From Acinetobacter sp. Ac_5812 (lineage in GTDB: Bacteria > Pseudomonadota > Gammaproteobacteria > Pseudomonadales > Moraxellaceae): a DNA stretch of 64,000 bases. Both the position numbers and the translations under genes were made by a program. Positions within the stretch are counted from its first letter, which is position 1. Every line of letters starts with the position of its first letter. This document shows, piece by piece, positions 7,530 through 16,794 of this stretch. The DNA is taken from NCBI RefSeq assembly GCF_013072695.1, contig NZ_LXUK01000012.1, positions 62,546 to 126,545 of the forward strand. Direction: 5' to 3'. The notes beneath the pieces were generated by a model. That model ran no database searches and had not been told where the DNA came from. It saw nothing but the letters and a program-made list of their open reading frames with translations.

Positions 7530-7838
7530 TTAACGTGCAACTTGATTACATTGTGCCAATTCAGTGGAGCGGGCAGTCCAGATTGCACCTGCTGAGTTTT
7601 TATAATAACTAATCTTGCCAATACGTAAGACTAGACTCTGGCAAGAATCTAAGGAGAGTGCATTGCCCCAAGGGCCAGACATGCGACAGACACTACCATT
7701 ACATTTCCAGACGACATTGGGTCCATTTTCAATGGGAACAGTTACTGTACCTTTATAGGAAGAACCTGCATACCAAGTGGTTTGTGCAGCGATTGCTGGA
7801 CTGCTAAGGAATATTAAACAGAATAGAAGTTTTTTCAT
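7530..7838 (-). CDS. Small exported protein, function unknown
   Basis: 102 residues with a clear Sec signal peptide (KK, hydrophobic LLFCLIFLSSPAIA, AxA-like cleavage before QTTWY), leaving a mature protein of about 85 residues with four Cys (WKCNGSVCRMSG, LDSCQSL, LAQCNQ) that could form two disulfides in the periplasm. No family is recognised. It lies alone between two identical tRNA-Asn genes on the same strand, so it belongs to the segment bounded by the 93-bp repeat and may be variable between strains. Confidence 0.75.
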   Translation of the reverse strand: MKKLLFCLIFLSSPAIAAQTTWYAGSSYKGTVTVPIENGPNVVWKCNGSVCRMSGPWGNALSLDSCQSLVLRIGKISYYKNSAGAIWTARSTELAQCNQVAR

Positions 7839-7980
7839 TATATCTTTTCCCTAATATAATAATTAAATTTTATTTTATATTGAAAATAGGGAGGTGGCCT
7901 AAATTTATACGATACTCAACATGAAACGAACAAAATAATCATAATTGTCGTTATAAGGGGTATTTTGTACATTTAAAATA

Positions 7981-8009
7981 AAAAGCCCAGATCAATGATC
8001 TGGGCTTTT
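7981..8009 (-). terminator. Terminator downstream of tRNA-Asn copy 2
   Basis: Perfect 13-bp hairpin AAAAGCCCAGATC-AAT-GATCTGGGCTTTT nine bases past the tRNA CCA end. Its sequence differs from the copy 1 terminator. Confidence 0.88.
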
Positions 8010-8098
8010 TAGAATCTTGGCTCTCCCACCTGGGCTCGAACCAGGGACCTGCGGATTAACAGTCCGTCGCTCTACCGACTGAGCTATGGGAGAATCTG
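8006..8098. repeat. 93-bp direct repeat, copy 2 (contains tRNA-Asn)
   Basis: Identical to 7357-7449. The two copies bound 556 bp holding one small exported-protein gene. Confidence 0.95.
8018..8093 (-). tRNA. tRNA-Asn (anticodon GTT), copy 2
   Basis: Same 76-nt sequence as copy 1, with encoded CCA and GTT anticodon. Each copy has its own terminator, so the two are probably transcribed separately. Confidence 0.97.
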
Positions 8099-8230
8099 AG
8101 TGCCATTATAGGCAGCTTTTAAAATTGGTCAAGATAAAACTGTCATGTTTCTTTCATTTTTGCATCGTATGCTTTTTATTTGCACAATTGCGATAAAGTC
8201 AGAAAAATAACTTGAACTTTAGGTGGGCTA

Positions 8231-8761
8231 TTGCTAGATTCAAATGAGAAAGAGCGTTTAGGTATTTATCTAAACAGTGTGGATTTAACCCTACTTGCCA
8301 GCACTAAAATGGCTAAACTGGAGGTCGAAATGACTATTCTAAATATTCAATCTATTTTTTCAAATTTGTCTTTTTATCAAGAGCATTATCTCGAAATTAT
8401 TCAAGATGCTGCACAGTATTACACGCCAGTTGAACATTCATTTATCAATACTTTTCCATTTAAGCAACAAGCCTTGTATCTGGGCGATTTATTGCAATTA
8501 TGGTTTGGCAATAAGTGGAAAATTCAAACGGTTAAAGACCTACTCACACAAAAAAATACATCGACTGTTGATGAGCATACGCCTTTGTATGTATTCCAAC
8601 TTGGTGGTGAATTATTTTTAGGCGCAAATACGGCTTTGGCTTGGTCTGTGGCAGAGCAAAAGATTGTTTCTGTGCAAGTGAAAAGCATTTGGCAATACGC
8701 AGTATTCAGTCATTTATGTATTCGACCAAAAAACTTTCAAGCGAATAAGGCCATTGCATAG
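8231..8761 (+). CDS. Unrecognised 176-residue protein
   Basis: An uninterrupted frame from a TTG at 8231, with AGGTGG at 8221-8226; a later ATG at 8309 is possible. Predicted soluble and mostly helical in the first 110 residues, ending with beta-rich segments (LYVFQLGGELFLGAN, ALAWSVAEQKIVSVQV). No signal peptide or motif that I recognise. Codon use is like the neighbours. It is alone on this strand between the tRNA and the convergent thioesterase gene. Confidence 0.62.
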   Translation: MLDSNEKERLGIYLNSVDLTLLASTKMAKLEVEMTILNIQSIFSNLSFYQEHYLEIIQDAAQYYTPVEHSFINTFPFKQQALYLGDLLQLWFGNKWKIQTVKDLLTQKNTSTVDEHTPLYVFQLGGELFLGANTALAWSVAEQKIVSVQVKSIWQYAVFSHLCIRPKNFQANKAIA

Positions 8762-8797
8762 GGCTATGATGAGATAGCCCATTTGCTTAATCTGTGC

Positions 8798-9235
8798 TTA
8801 TGGGCGAATGATCATGCAGGTTGCGGTTGCATGGGCATACAGTTTGCCATCTGCATCGACAATCTTACCTTCAGAAATACCTAAATTTTTACTAATATTG
8901 ATCATGCTGCCTATCGCTGTGAGTTTTTGATTCTTTGGAATAGGGCGACACATTTTAATATTTAGATCAATAGTGCCATAACCGACACCTGCTTCTAAAA
9001 GCGTATGAATAGCACAGCCTGTCACTGAATCAAGTACGGTTGCAGCAAAACCACCATGTACACCACCCAGCGGGTTAAGGTGGCGTTGATCTGCTTGTAC
9101 TTCAAATTTAATAAATCCTTCTGCAACTTCTACGGGTTGCATCGGAATCGTTTCACTAATACTGGCAGGTGGAATTTTCCCTTCACACATCGCGGTTAAA
9201 AACTCAAGTCCATTCATTTCTTTCGGGTGTTTCAT
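8798..9235 (-). CDS. PaaI-type hotdog thioesterase
   Basis: 145 residues of the acyl-CoA thioesterase hotdog fold. The signature NPLGGVHGGFAATVLDS (about residues 55-71) holds the catalytic HGG...D, followed by the central helix, then TIDLNIKMCRPIP and the C-terminal ISEGKIVDADGKLYAHATATCMII strand pair. AGGA lies eight bases before the ATG. Probably hydrolyses an aromatic or medium-chain acyl-CoA in the cytoplasm. No pathway genes are adjacent, so the substrate cannot be inferred. Confidence 0.88.
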   Translation of the reverse strand: MKHPKEMNGLEFLTAMCEGKIPPASISETIPMQPVEVAEGFIKFEVQADQRHLNPLGGVHGGFAATVLDSVTGCAIHTLLEAGVGYGTIDLNIKMCRPIPKNQKLTAIGSMINISKNLGISEGKIVDADGKLYAHATATCMIIRP

Positions 9236-9416
9236 GTTTTTTCCTATATAGTTCTAAAAAGGAACTTGTTTATAACGTAGTCTTTCCATGAGAGGCTGTC
9301 AATACAGTTCATCGATCAATATCATGTTTTACAAATTATTGATTGCAGCATGCTTGCTTTGTTTTATGCTAATCATAATTCATAAATAACAATTTTGAAT
9401 AAAAGGTAAATTTATA

Positions 9417-9836
9417 ATGAAAGGACAATGTGTTTGTGGTGAAACCACATTTGAAGTTGAATTAAGTAATCATGATGTACATGCCTGTCACTGTTCGATT
9501 TGTCGTCGACAGACCAGTGGCGTGATTATGACGATTGATGTGAAACAGGGCAGCTTAAAATTTTTAAAACAAGATCATCTCTCTGTTTATAACTCATCAG
9601 CTTGGGGCGAGCGAGGATTCTGTAATGCCTGTGGTACCAATTTATTTTGGCGGACTAAAGATCAGAATTATTGCAATATCAATGCATTTGCATTGAATGA
9701 GTCACCAAAAGATTTGAATCTCGATCTGGAAATCTATATTGATTGTAAGCCTGGGTTCTATGCTTTTCAAAATTCGACCAAGAAGATGACTGAAGCTGAG
9801 GTCGTTGCACTTTTTAGTGGTGAATCTGCGGAATAG
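9417..9836 (+). CDS. GFA (CENP-V/glutathione-dependent formaldehyde-activating-like) family protein
   Basis: 139 residues with the zinc-binding cysteines of the family: CVCGETTF (residues 4-11), CHCSICRRQTSG and GFCNACGTNLFW. The fold is a small Mss4-like beta tent. The family name comes from a glutathione-formaldehyde adduct enzyme, but most members have no proven substrate, so function here is open. AAAGGT stands 11 bases before the ATG. Monocistronic, convergent with the aminotransferase across a shared terminator. Confidence 0.85.
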   Translation: MKGQCVCGETTFEVELSNHDVHACHCSICRRQTSGVIMTIDVKQGSLKFLKQDHLSVYNSSAWGERGFCNACGTNLFWRTKDQNYCNINAFALNESPKDLNLDLEIYIDCKPGFYAFQNSTKKMTEAEVVALFSGESAE

Positions 9837-9889
9837 CGTAGCTTGTAGGAAATTCTAATTGTATTGCAGATTATTTCGATTTAAGAGAT

Positions 9890-9923
9890 AAAAAAAGAAG
9901 CTTCATTGAGAAGCTTCTTTTTT
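9890..9923. terminator. Bidirectional terminator between GFA gene and aspC
   Basis: AAAAAAGAAGCTTC-ATT-GAGAAGCTTCTTTTTT hairpin with A-run and T-run on the two sides, serving both convergent genes. Confidence 0.9.
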
Positions 9924-9935
9924 ATTGCGGAAAAA

Positions 9936-11171
9936 TTATTTCGCAGCTTTTTCTGCTGCAATCGATGCAATTGCAGCATCAACGCCTTCAATTGAATCAG
10001 CCGCTTTTTTGATACGCGCTAAAGCATCAACTAAAATTTCGTCAGCAGTTGCGTAAGAGATACGCATAAACCCGCCTAAGCCAAATGCATCACCAGGAAC
10101 AACGGCAACACCTGTTTCTTCAAGTAGCCATTCAGAGAATTCTGTGCAAGATTTTAAGCCTTTGGCACGAATCAATGGACGAATGTTGGCATAGGCATAG
10201 AAAGCACCATCAGCAGGAAGACAAGAAATCCCTTTGATGTCATTCAAGCCGCTCACAACGAGGTCATGACGACGTTTAAACGCTTCAATCATTGGCTCAA
10301 GTACATCTTGCGGGCCATTCAATGCTGCTTCAGCTGCAACTTGCGAAATCGAAGTTGGGTTTGAAGTGGATTGTGACTGGATCTTTTTCATCGCACCAAT
10401 GATTTTTGCAGAACCTGCAGCATAACCGATACGCCAGCCTGTCATTGCGTAGGCTTTAGATACGCCATTTAAAACAATGGTACGATCATACAAGTCTGGT
10501 GCAACAGTCGCGATATTGTAGAACTCATCTTCCCAACGAATTGGTTCATACATGTCATCAGAAGCAACAAATACTTGTGGATGACGACGTAACACTTCTG
10601 CTAAAGCTTCTAATTCAGCTTTGGTATAGATCATACCTGTTGGGTTTGAAGGGCTGTTTAATACCACTAGACGTGTATTTGGTGTGATTGCTGCTTCTAA
10701 CTGTTCTGGTGTGATTTTGAAGCGTTGTTCTTCGCCGCATTTCACGATCACGGGTGTGCCTTCAGCAATAATCACCATATCTGGATAGCTTACCCAGAAC
10801 GGAGCAGGGATGATCACTTCATCACCTTTGTTTAACAAAGCAAGTGCCAAGTTAAAGAAACTTTGCTTACCACCACAAGACACGAGAATCTGGTTGGCTT
10901 CGTAATCTAAATTATTATCGCGTTTGAATTTCGCAATAATTGCTTTTTTTAAGCTTGGAGTACCGTCTACAGCTGTATATTTTGTAAAGCCTTTATTAAT
11001 CGCTTCAATTGCAGCATCTTTGATATGTTGAGGGGTATCAAAGTCTGGTTCGCCTGCACCTAAACCAATCACGTTTTTACCAGCAGCTTTAAGCTCAGCG
11101 GCTTTATTGGTTACTGCAAGTGTAGGGGACGGTTTGATGGCATTGACACGATCAGAGAGACGTACGTCCAC
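9936..11171 (-). CDS. aspC: Aspartate aminotransferase (class I, subgroup I-gamma/beta)
   Basis: 411-residue PLP enzyme interconverting aspartate/2-oxoglutarate and oxaloacetate/glutamate. Motifs: GLGAGEPDFDTP (substrate loop), KYTAVDGTP, NSPSNPTG (PLP-binding Asn), SDDMYEPI, the Schiff-base lysine in LNGVSKAYAMTGWRIGY, and the carboxylate-binding Arg in GGFMRISYA. The C-terminus carries an extra Ala/Lys-rich tail (IASIAAEKAAK). This matches the prokaryotic AatA type (Rhizobium/Thermus) rather than E. coli AspC; the symbol is used in the functional sense. It is a single gene ending at the bidirectional terminator. Confidence 0.9.
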   Translation of the reverse strand: MDVRLSDRVNAIKPSPTLAVTNKAAELKAAGKNVIGLGAGEPDFDTPQHIKDAAIEAINKGFTKYTAVDGTPSLKKAIIAKFKRDNNLDYEANQILVSCGGKQSFFNLALALLNKGDEVIIPAPFWVSYPDMVIIAEGTPVIVKCGEEQRFKITPEQLEAAITPNTRLVVLNSPSNPTGMIYTKAELEALAEVLRRHPQVFVASDDMYEPIRWEDEFYNIATVAPDLYDRTIVLNGVSKAYAMTGWRIGYAAGSAKIIGAMKKIQSQSTSNPTSISQVAAEAALNGPQDVLEPMIEAFKRRHDLVVSGLNDIKGISCLPADGAFYAYANIRPLIRAKGLKSCTEFSEWLLEETGVAVVPGDAFGLGGFMRISYATADEILVDALARIKKAADSIEGVDAAIASIAAEKAAK

Positions 11172-11385
11172 GGCATTATTCCTTCTTATGGGATTAAAAA
11201 ATAAAAAGCAGCTTATCTTAGCCTAAATAGACTTCTTTGTGGCTGAAACTTGCCAGAATCGCATAAAAAGTTACTAAATTTTAAGCATTAGAATCATTGT
11301 GTTTTTTTACATATTTTATTTTTATCAAAAGCGCAAAAATCTATTACAATATGCGGCTAGAAATCTAGATTTCGAGAGAATTCCA

Positions 11386-11565
11386 ATGAGTACCCAACAA
11401 CCTAAAGCCAAAAAAGCTTTGGTGAAATTGCCTTTTCCGATGCCATCTGCTCAGGATGATGCTGAGGATGCAACGCATAATCAGGTTCGTCCAAAACCTG
11501 AACAATATGCTGATCGCACTTGGATGCCACCACGCGGTACACGTCGTTCGATGGGTAAGCGTTAA
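11386..11565 (+). CDS. Small basic protein, function unknown
   Basis: 59 residues from the ATG at 11386 with GAGAGAA nine bases upstream; earlier in-frame codons lie in AT-rich non-coding-like sequence. The N-terminus is Lys-rich (MSTQQPKAKKALVKLPFP), the middle acidic (AQDDAEDATH), the end Arg-rich (WMPPRGTRRSMGKR). This charge layout suggests a disordered nucleic-acid or ribosome-associated protein, but I recognise no family. It has its own terminator. Confidence 0.65.
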   Translation: MSTQQPKAKKALVKLPFPMPSAQDDAEDATHNQVRPKPEQYADRTWMPPRGTRRSMGKR

Positions 11566-11566
11566 G

Positions 11567-11599
11567 AAAAAAAGCCAATCAATCTGATTGGCTTTTTTT
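11567..11599. terminator. Bidirectional terminator at 11.58 kb
   Basis: AAAAAAAGCCAATC-AATCT-GATTGGCTTTTTTT, a 14-bp hairpin shared by the small basic gene (+) and the convergent macro-like gene (-). Confidence 0.9.
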
Positions 11600-11603
11600 C
11601 TTA

Positions 11604-12398
11604 TTAATGGCGGTTTAATGGATGTTGTATTTTTAGTTCGCCGCGCCAAAGTTTGAGAAAATCGTACTCATCAATATCATACAGTTCCATCAAGGCAATA
11701 ATGACACTCACAAAGGTCATGGCACCTTCAGCGTTGTTATGGAAATTGAAAATTTTGCCATTGAGCTTGCCTAAAATATCATTGATTTCATGTTCACGAC
11801 CGCGACCATAACGATCACGTGGGTACAACTCTTCATTTAAAACAACCAAAGCAATGGCCTTTTCAGCTGCGGTTAACTGAGTCTGATCGAGTGCTTCTTC
11901 GAAAGACTCGTAGCCATGATCAAAATAGAAAATGACCTTATCTGAAATAAAAGCATGCACCGCTTCAGCAGTTAGATCAGGAAATTGCGAAACAGCATCT
12001 TCTTCAATATAGGGGCGAAAGGATTCTGGAAAAATCACATTGGAGTGAATTCCTTTAAATAATGGGGCGATTTCCGATACTTTATAACCCGCGATACCAC
12101 AGCCCAAGGCCGTTAAAAAGTATTTCATTTTAGGATGATGTTTTGCGTAGACTTTAAAGTCCTCGACATAATGCTCTATCTGAGCCAATGGCATTTGTTG
12201 TAAGTGTTCATTCAGGGTTGGAATTGCGAAGGTTTGTCCTGCCCAACCACGACCGACACCTTTGACTGCCGCAAAGTGTTGTGCTGCGACTCGGGCTGCG
12301 CCGCTGTCATGTATCCCTGCTAAATTACTACCAAAAACAAAGACCGTATCTTCTGGGAGTTCCGTTACGATTGTTTCATCGTGATATTGGTAAGCCAT
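11604..12398 (-). CDS. Macro-domain-like protein (A1S_2505-type)
   Basis: 264 residues from the ATG at 12396-12398. A TTG at 12521 would add 41 residues of Lys/Arg-rich sequence and cannot be excluded. The N-terminal part has a macro-like pattern: TVFVFGSNLAGIHDSGAARVA, GRGWAGQTFAIPT and FLTALGCGIAGYKVSEIAPLF, resembling the VFGSN/GxGxAG nucleotide-binding loops of ADP-ribose-binding domains. The C-terminal half is helical and acidic (EALDQTQLTAAEKAIALVVLNEELYPRDRYGRGREHEIND) and looks like a separate domain. Related proteins are annotated as phage non-structural in Acinetobacter genomes. A role in ADP-ribose or nucleotide-derivative handling is inference. Confidence 0.6.
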   Translation of the reverse strand: MAYQYHDETIVTELPEDTVFVFGSNLAGIHDSGAARVAAQHFAAVKGVGRGWAGQTFAIPTLNEHLQQMPLAQIEHYVEDFKVYAKHHPKMKYFLTALGCGIAGYKVSEIAPLFKGIHSNVIFPESFRPYIEEDAVSQFPDLTAEAVHAFISDKVIFYFDHGYESFEEALDQTQLTAAEKAIALVVLNEELYPRDRYGRGREHEINDILGKLNGKIFNFHNNAEGAMTFVSVIIALMELYDIDEYDFLKLWRGELKIQHPLNRH

Positions 12399-12557
12399 AT
12401 TCTTATCATTGAAATAGAGTATAAGTTCATGTTGCAGTCGATTGCTGAAAGGGTCAAGCGCTGTTTGTATTTTTCTTTTATATTTTACTTTGGTGGTAGG
12501 TCTAATGTGAGGTTTATTCAATCCTATTGGTTTTAAAGCTATGCTTGAATGAAAGAT

Positions 12558-13709
12558 CTATATAATCAAGTCAAAAGAAATTTGATTTCGTCCATTCTCT
12601 TTTGCTTGATAGAGTAAATTATCTGCACGCCGCAATCCTTGTTCAATTTCATCAAAGTCATGTATCTGTGTGAGGCCATAACTGGCCGTCATTTTAATTT
12701 TATGGCTCGTAAATGTGGTTTGTTCAAGTTGTGTTTTCAGTTGTTTTGTTCGAGATAGTGCCTCAGTTGCATCTTTTGCAGAGATCAAGCAAATAAACTC
12801 TTCACCTCCAAAACGAGCCATTAAATCATTTGGTTTTTTGTGCTGTAACATGACTCGGCTTACTTTTTGTAAGACCTGATCACCAATATAATGTCCCCAT
12901 GTGTCATTAACTGACTTAAAGTGATCAAGATCTAAGCAAACTAGAAAGTAACAATGATTGCTGAAGGTTCGTTTTTCACTTTTTTCGAAAAACCCCCGCC
13001 GATTAAGCAATTGGGTTAATGGATCTTGTAGACGTTCGTTGTTGAGATGCTGAATCACATCTTTGACGGCACCACCACTGATTACGATTGCGAATAAAAT
13101 ATTTAGAATAATATTGACTGACATCCCTAGTAACCACCATGTTGATGAGGTGAGGATGATATGGTCACGATCAATGCTATCTAAAAATATAAAATTAATG
13201 ATGGCACGACAAAAAGAATAGGAGACATTCAGCAGATAGAAAATCAAAATCCAGCGATCAAATGATTTACTGGCGGGCAGAGATTGCAATACCGCAGGAA
13301 TCGTAATAAAGCCAATCAGTCCAAGAGTGGCATTCAAAATAATCAACCTTAACCATATTTGCGGATTTACATAGGAAAAATAGGCCAGTGTAATAATGGC
13401 AAAGGTTGCGAGTGCGAAAGCGATGTAATGATTGAAAGACCTATTTAACTTGACGCTGATCGCATATGCACCCAGCCAACTACCTAATAAATAAAGAATT
13501 GCAGTGAATGGAGCAGCAATTGTCAGTTGCGGGTTGCTCATCAAACATTGTATAAAAAGTGCTATGGAGGGAATTGTATAGGCCAAACCAATCCATAATA
13601 AAAAAATCTCAGCTTTAAAAATTAAGCGACAGAATGTAAATGCCAAACCAATGAAAAATAGGCAGCTGGGAACGATTAATATAAAATATTGTGTATTAAC
13701 TGAATTCAC
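12558..13709 (-). CDS. Membrane-bound diguanylate cyclase (GGDEF)
   Basis: 383 residues starting at a GTG. About seven hydrophobic helices occupy residues 5-215 (a MASE-like sensor), then a GGDEF domain from about 225: DPLTQLLNRRGF, LDLDHFKSVNDTWGH (metal and base binding) and an intact GGEEF at 301-305, so cyclic-di-GMP synthesis is expected. The product-inhibition I-site position five residues before the active site reads KPND instead of RxxD, so feedback inhibition may be weak. No EAL domain. Single gene; it probably senses a membrane or periplasmic signal that cannot be named from sequence. Confidence 0.9.
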   Translation of the reverse strand: MNSVNTQYFILIVPSCLFFIGLAFTFCRLIFKAEIFLLWIGLAYTIPSIALFIQCLMSNPQLTIAAPFTAILYLLGSWLGAYAISVKLNRSFNHYIAFALATFAIITLAYFSYVNPQIWLRLIILNATLGLIGFITIPAVLQSLPASKSFDRWILIFYLLNVSYSFCRAIINFIFLDSIDRDHIILTSSTWWLLGMSVNIILNILFAIVISGGAVKDVIQHLNNERLQDPLTQLLNRRGFFEKSEKRTFSNHCYFLVCLDLDHFKSVNDTWGHYIGDQVLQKVSRVMLQHKKPNDLMARFGGEEFICLISAKDATEALSRTKQLKTQLEQTTFTSHKIKMTASYGLTQIHDFDEIEQGLRRADNLLYQAKENGRNQISFDLII

Positions 13710-13956
13710 AAAAAATTTTAAAGTTCTTGATATTTTTGAAGCGCATAGATTAATGTGCTTTGGTATAAAAATTCAATCTTTTTAGTTGAAAATATAAAAT
13801 TAGCCGTACTTTTTAAGTAAACAAATATGTGAATTTGAACGTAATTATTTAAATCTAATATTTGCATCTAAACATTCGCATTAAAGTACATAAAATAGAT
13901 TGCAAATTGAGTCGATCGACTCCATTAATAACGCATGTTTAGCAAAGAGAAGTCTC

Positions 13957-15981
13957 GTGAGCGAAAATCAACCTTTTGAGTTAGTCACCAACTACCAACC
14001 TGCGGGAGATCAACCTCAGGCGATTGAAAAATTGGTCAGTGGTATCGACCAAGGTTTTCGCAATCAATTACTGCTCGGGGTTACTGGTTCAGGTAAAACC
14101 TATACCATGGCCAATGTGATTGCACAGACGCAACGCCCAACCATTGTCATGGCGCATAATAAAACCCTAGCAGCGCAGCTCTATGGCGAGTTTAAAGCTT
14201 TTTTCCCGAATAATGCGGTGGAGTATTTCGTCAGTTATTACGATTACTATCAACCAGAAGCCTATGTGCCATCATCCGATACCTTTATCGAAAAAGACTC
14301 TGCCATCAATGATCACATTGACCAAATGCGTCTTTCGGCAACACGTGCGTTGTTAGAGCGTCGTGATGCGATTATTGTCGCTTCGGTTTCTGCAATCTAT
14401 GGTTTGGGTGATCCAAATGCCTATATGCAGATGCTATTGCATATTGTACAAGGTGATCGCGTCAGTCGCGATGAGATCATTCGTCGTCTAGTAGAGATGC
14501 AATATACCCGTAATGAACTGGAGTTTTTACGTGGTACCTATCGTATCCGTGGGGAAATTATTGATATTTTCCCAGCAGAATCGGATAAAGATGCGATTCG
14601 GGTCGAGTTATTTGATGATGAAGTGGACTCGATTCGTTGGTTTGATCCGTTGACAGGAAAATTGGTATGTAAAGTGCCGCGTGTGACCATTTATCCAAAG
14701 AGTCATTATGTGACCCCGAAAGATCATTTAACCCGCGCGATTGATACCATTAGAGACGAATTAAAAGATCAGCTGAAATTCTTCAAAGCGCATGACAAAT
14801 TATTGGAAGCACAGCGGATTGAACAGCGTACGCGTTATGATTTAGAGATGATGCAACAGTTGGGCTATACCAATGGGATTGAAAACTACTCGCGTCATCT
14901 TTCAGGTCGTGGGGCAGGCGAAGCGCCGCCAACTTTGTTTGATTATATCCCCGAAGATGCTTTGCTGATTATTGATGAATCACATGTCACTGTTCCTCAA
15001 ATTGGTGCGATGTATAAAGGCGACCGTTCGCGTAAAGAAAACTTGGTCAATTATGGTTTCCGCTTACCAAGTGCTTTGGATAACCGTCCAATGAAATTTG
15101 AAGAGTGGGAGCGAATTGTTCCAACGACCGTTTTCGTCAGCGCAACACCCGCCCATTATGAATTGGAAAAGTCAGAGCAAATTGTTGAGCAGGTGGTACG
15201 TCCAACAGGCTTGATTGATCCTGAAATTGAAGTGCGTCCAGTATTAACCCAAGTAGATGATGTACTTTCTGAAATCAATATTCGTAAACAGCTGAATGAA
15301 CGTGTGCTGGTCACGACTTTAACCAAACGTATGGCTGAGGATTTAACTTCATATCTTAAAGAATATGGCGTTAAAGTGGCCTATCTGCACTCGGATATTG
15401 ATACGGTTGAGCGTGTCAAAATTATTCACGAACTACGTACTGGTGTGCACGATGTACTGGTCGGGATTAACTTGCTGCGTGAAGGTCTGGATATGCCAGA
15501 AGTGTCTTTGGTTGCAATTTTAGATGCAGATAAAGAAGGTTTCTTGCGTTCAGAACGTTCATTGATTCAAACCATTGGTCGTGCAGCACGTAATGTCAAA
15601 GGTAAAGCGATTTTATATGCCGATCGTATTACTGATTCGATGCGTAAAGCGATGGATGAAACAGATCGCCGTCGTAATAAGCAAATTGAATTTAATGAAT
15701 TACATGGGATTACCCCACGTAGTGCGGTACGCCAAGCGATCAAGGAAATCGATACGGGTGAAGTACTGACCGACGATGAAATTGATGAAAAAGTACTTGA
15801 GCAAGCACAGTCGATCAGTGCAGATGAGCAGCATTTATTATCTGATCCAAAACTGTTTGCAAAGCATATTGGCAAACTGGAAAAGGAAATGTTAAAAGCC
15901 TCGAAAGAGCTCCAGTTTGAACAAGCTGCAAGATTACGCGATGAGATTGTCCGTCTTAAAGCGCATATGTTGCAGTCATAA
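13957..15981 (+). CDS. uvrB: Excinuclease ABC subunit B
   Basis: 674-residue DNA-damage-verifying helicase of nucleotide excision repair, partner of UvrA and UvrC. I chose the GTG at 13957 ([20 protein letters not shown]) with AGAGAAG upstream, giving the E. coli length; a TTG at 13900 would add 19 non-conserved residues. Motifs: Walker [11 protein letters not shown], the beta-hairpin region [28 protein letters not shown] (DEAD-like box), [27 protein letters not shown] (motif VI) and a C-terminal UVR domain ([19 protein letters not shown]). No SOS-type LexA box is evident upstream, in keeping with the lack of classical LexA in Acinetobacter. Confidence 0.96.
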   Translation: MSENQPFELVTNYQPAGDQPQAIEKLVSGIDQGFRNQLLLGVTGSGKTYTMANVIAQTQRPTIVMAHNKTLAAQLYGEFKAFFPNNAVEYFVSYYDYYQPEAYVPSSDTFIEKDSAINDHIDQMRLSATRALLERRDAIIVASVSAIYGLGDPNAYMQMLLHIVQGDRVSRDEIIRRLVEMQYTRNELEFLRGTYRIRGEIIDIFPAESDKDAIRVELFDDEVDSIRWFDPLTGKLVCKVPRVTIYPKSHYVTPKDHLTRAIDTIRDELKDQLKFFKAHDKLLEAQRIEQRTRYDLEMMQQLGYTNGIENYSRHLSGRGAGEAPPTLFDYIPEDALLIIDESHVTVPQIGAMYKGDRSRKENLVNYGFRLPSALDNRPMKFEEWERIVPTTVFVSATPAHYELEKSEQIVEQVVRPTGLIDPEIEVRPVLTQVDDVLSEINIRKQLNERVLVTTLTKRMAEDLTSYLKEYGVKVAYLHSDIDTVERVKIIHELRTGVHDVLVGINLLREGLDMPEVSLVAILDADKEGFLRSERSLIQTIGRAARNVKGKAILYADRITDSMRKAMDETDRRRNKQIEFNELHGITPRSAVRQAIKEIDTGEVLTDDEIDEKVLEQAQSISADEQHLLSDPKLFAKHIGKLEKEMLKASKELQFEQAARLRDEIVRLKAHMLQS

Positions 15982-16101
15982 TCAAACAGAGAAATCCTCA
16001 AAAGGGATACATATCGCAACAGTTTTTGTTCACAAAGTAAGCTATTTTAAATTGCTAACTATATGACTATTGATAACAAATTACTGTTTTGAGGATTTCT
16101 C

Positions 16102-16686
16102 ATGCCTTTTATTAAAAATTTCCCGAAAGCGAGTTGGCGCCTTGCAAAGATTGCGATTGGTGGGGCTGTCTTAACTGGGCTGGCTGTTGGAACCATTGCT
16201 TATGCGCAAGCAAAACCGTTACCGACAGTCGATAAAGTTGAACTCGATAAGTATTTGGGCGTTTGGTACGAAGTAGCGCGAAAACCGATGTTTTTTGAGC
16301 GTAAGTGCGCCTATAACGTCACCGCGACTTATACCTTAAATGAAAATGGCAATATTGTTGTTGATAACAAGTGTTATGACAGTGAAGGCAACCTACAGCA
16401 AAGCTTAGGCGAGGCATTTGTTGCCAATGCGCCATTTAATACTAAATTGCGGGTAAGTTTCTTGCCAGAGGTCGTGCGTTGGGTCCCTGTGATCCGTGGT
16501 GATTACTGGATTTTAAAACTTGATGCTGATTATCAAACGGTATTGGTTGGAGAACCGCGCCGTAAATATTTATGGGTACTTTCACGGATACCTAATCCCA
16601 AAAAAGAAATTATTCATGAGTATCTAAATTACGCTAAATCATTAGGTTATGATATTAGTGATGTGATTTACCCTGAACATCATTAA
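16102..16686 (+). CDS. Lipocalin family protein (Blc-like)
   Basis: 194 residues. A basic N-terminus and one hydrophobic segment (IAIGGAVLTGLAVGTIAYAQA) act as signal peptide or anchor; there is no lipobox Cys, unlike E. coli Blc. The lipocalin domain starts with KYLGVWYEVARKP (the GxW motif) and follows with CAYNVTATYTLN, VDNKCYDSEG, FLPEVVRWVPVIRGDYWILKLD, the conserved VLVGEPRRKYLWVLSR and a C-terminal helix. It probably binds fatty acid or lysophospholipid in the periplasm. Its own terminator follows. Confidence 0.88.
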   Translation: MPFIKNFPKASWRLAKIAIGGAVLTGLAVGTIAYAQAKPLPTVDKVELDKYLGVWYEVARKPMFFERKCAYNVTATYTLNENGNIVVDNKCYDSEGNLQQSLGEAFVANAPFNTKLRVSFLPEVVRWVPVIRGDYWILKLDADYQTVLVGEPRRKYLWVLSRIPNPKKEIIHEYLNYAKSLGYDISDVIYPEHH

Positions 16687-16709
16687 ATAAATACGATATA
16701 CTGAATAAG

Positions 16710-16732
16710 AACCATGCTTGCATGGTTTTTTT
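16710..16732 (+). terminator. Terminator of the lipocalin gene
   Basis: AACCATGC-TT-GCATGGTT followed by T5, 24 bases after the stop. Confidence 0.82.
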
Positions 16733-16794
16733 AATTCCAAATAGTGGATAAATCACATATTTTGGAAGATACCCCAAAAAATTAGAGGCCTAAA

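Noticed and set aside
15567..16019. 150-codon ORF antisense to uvrB
   Set aside because: Ser/Cys-rich shadow frame of a conserved gene.
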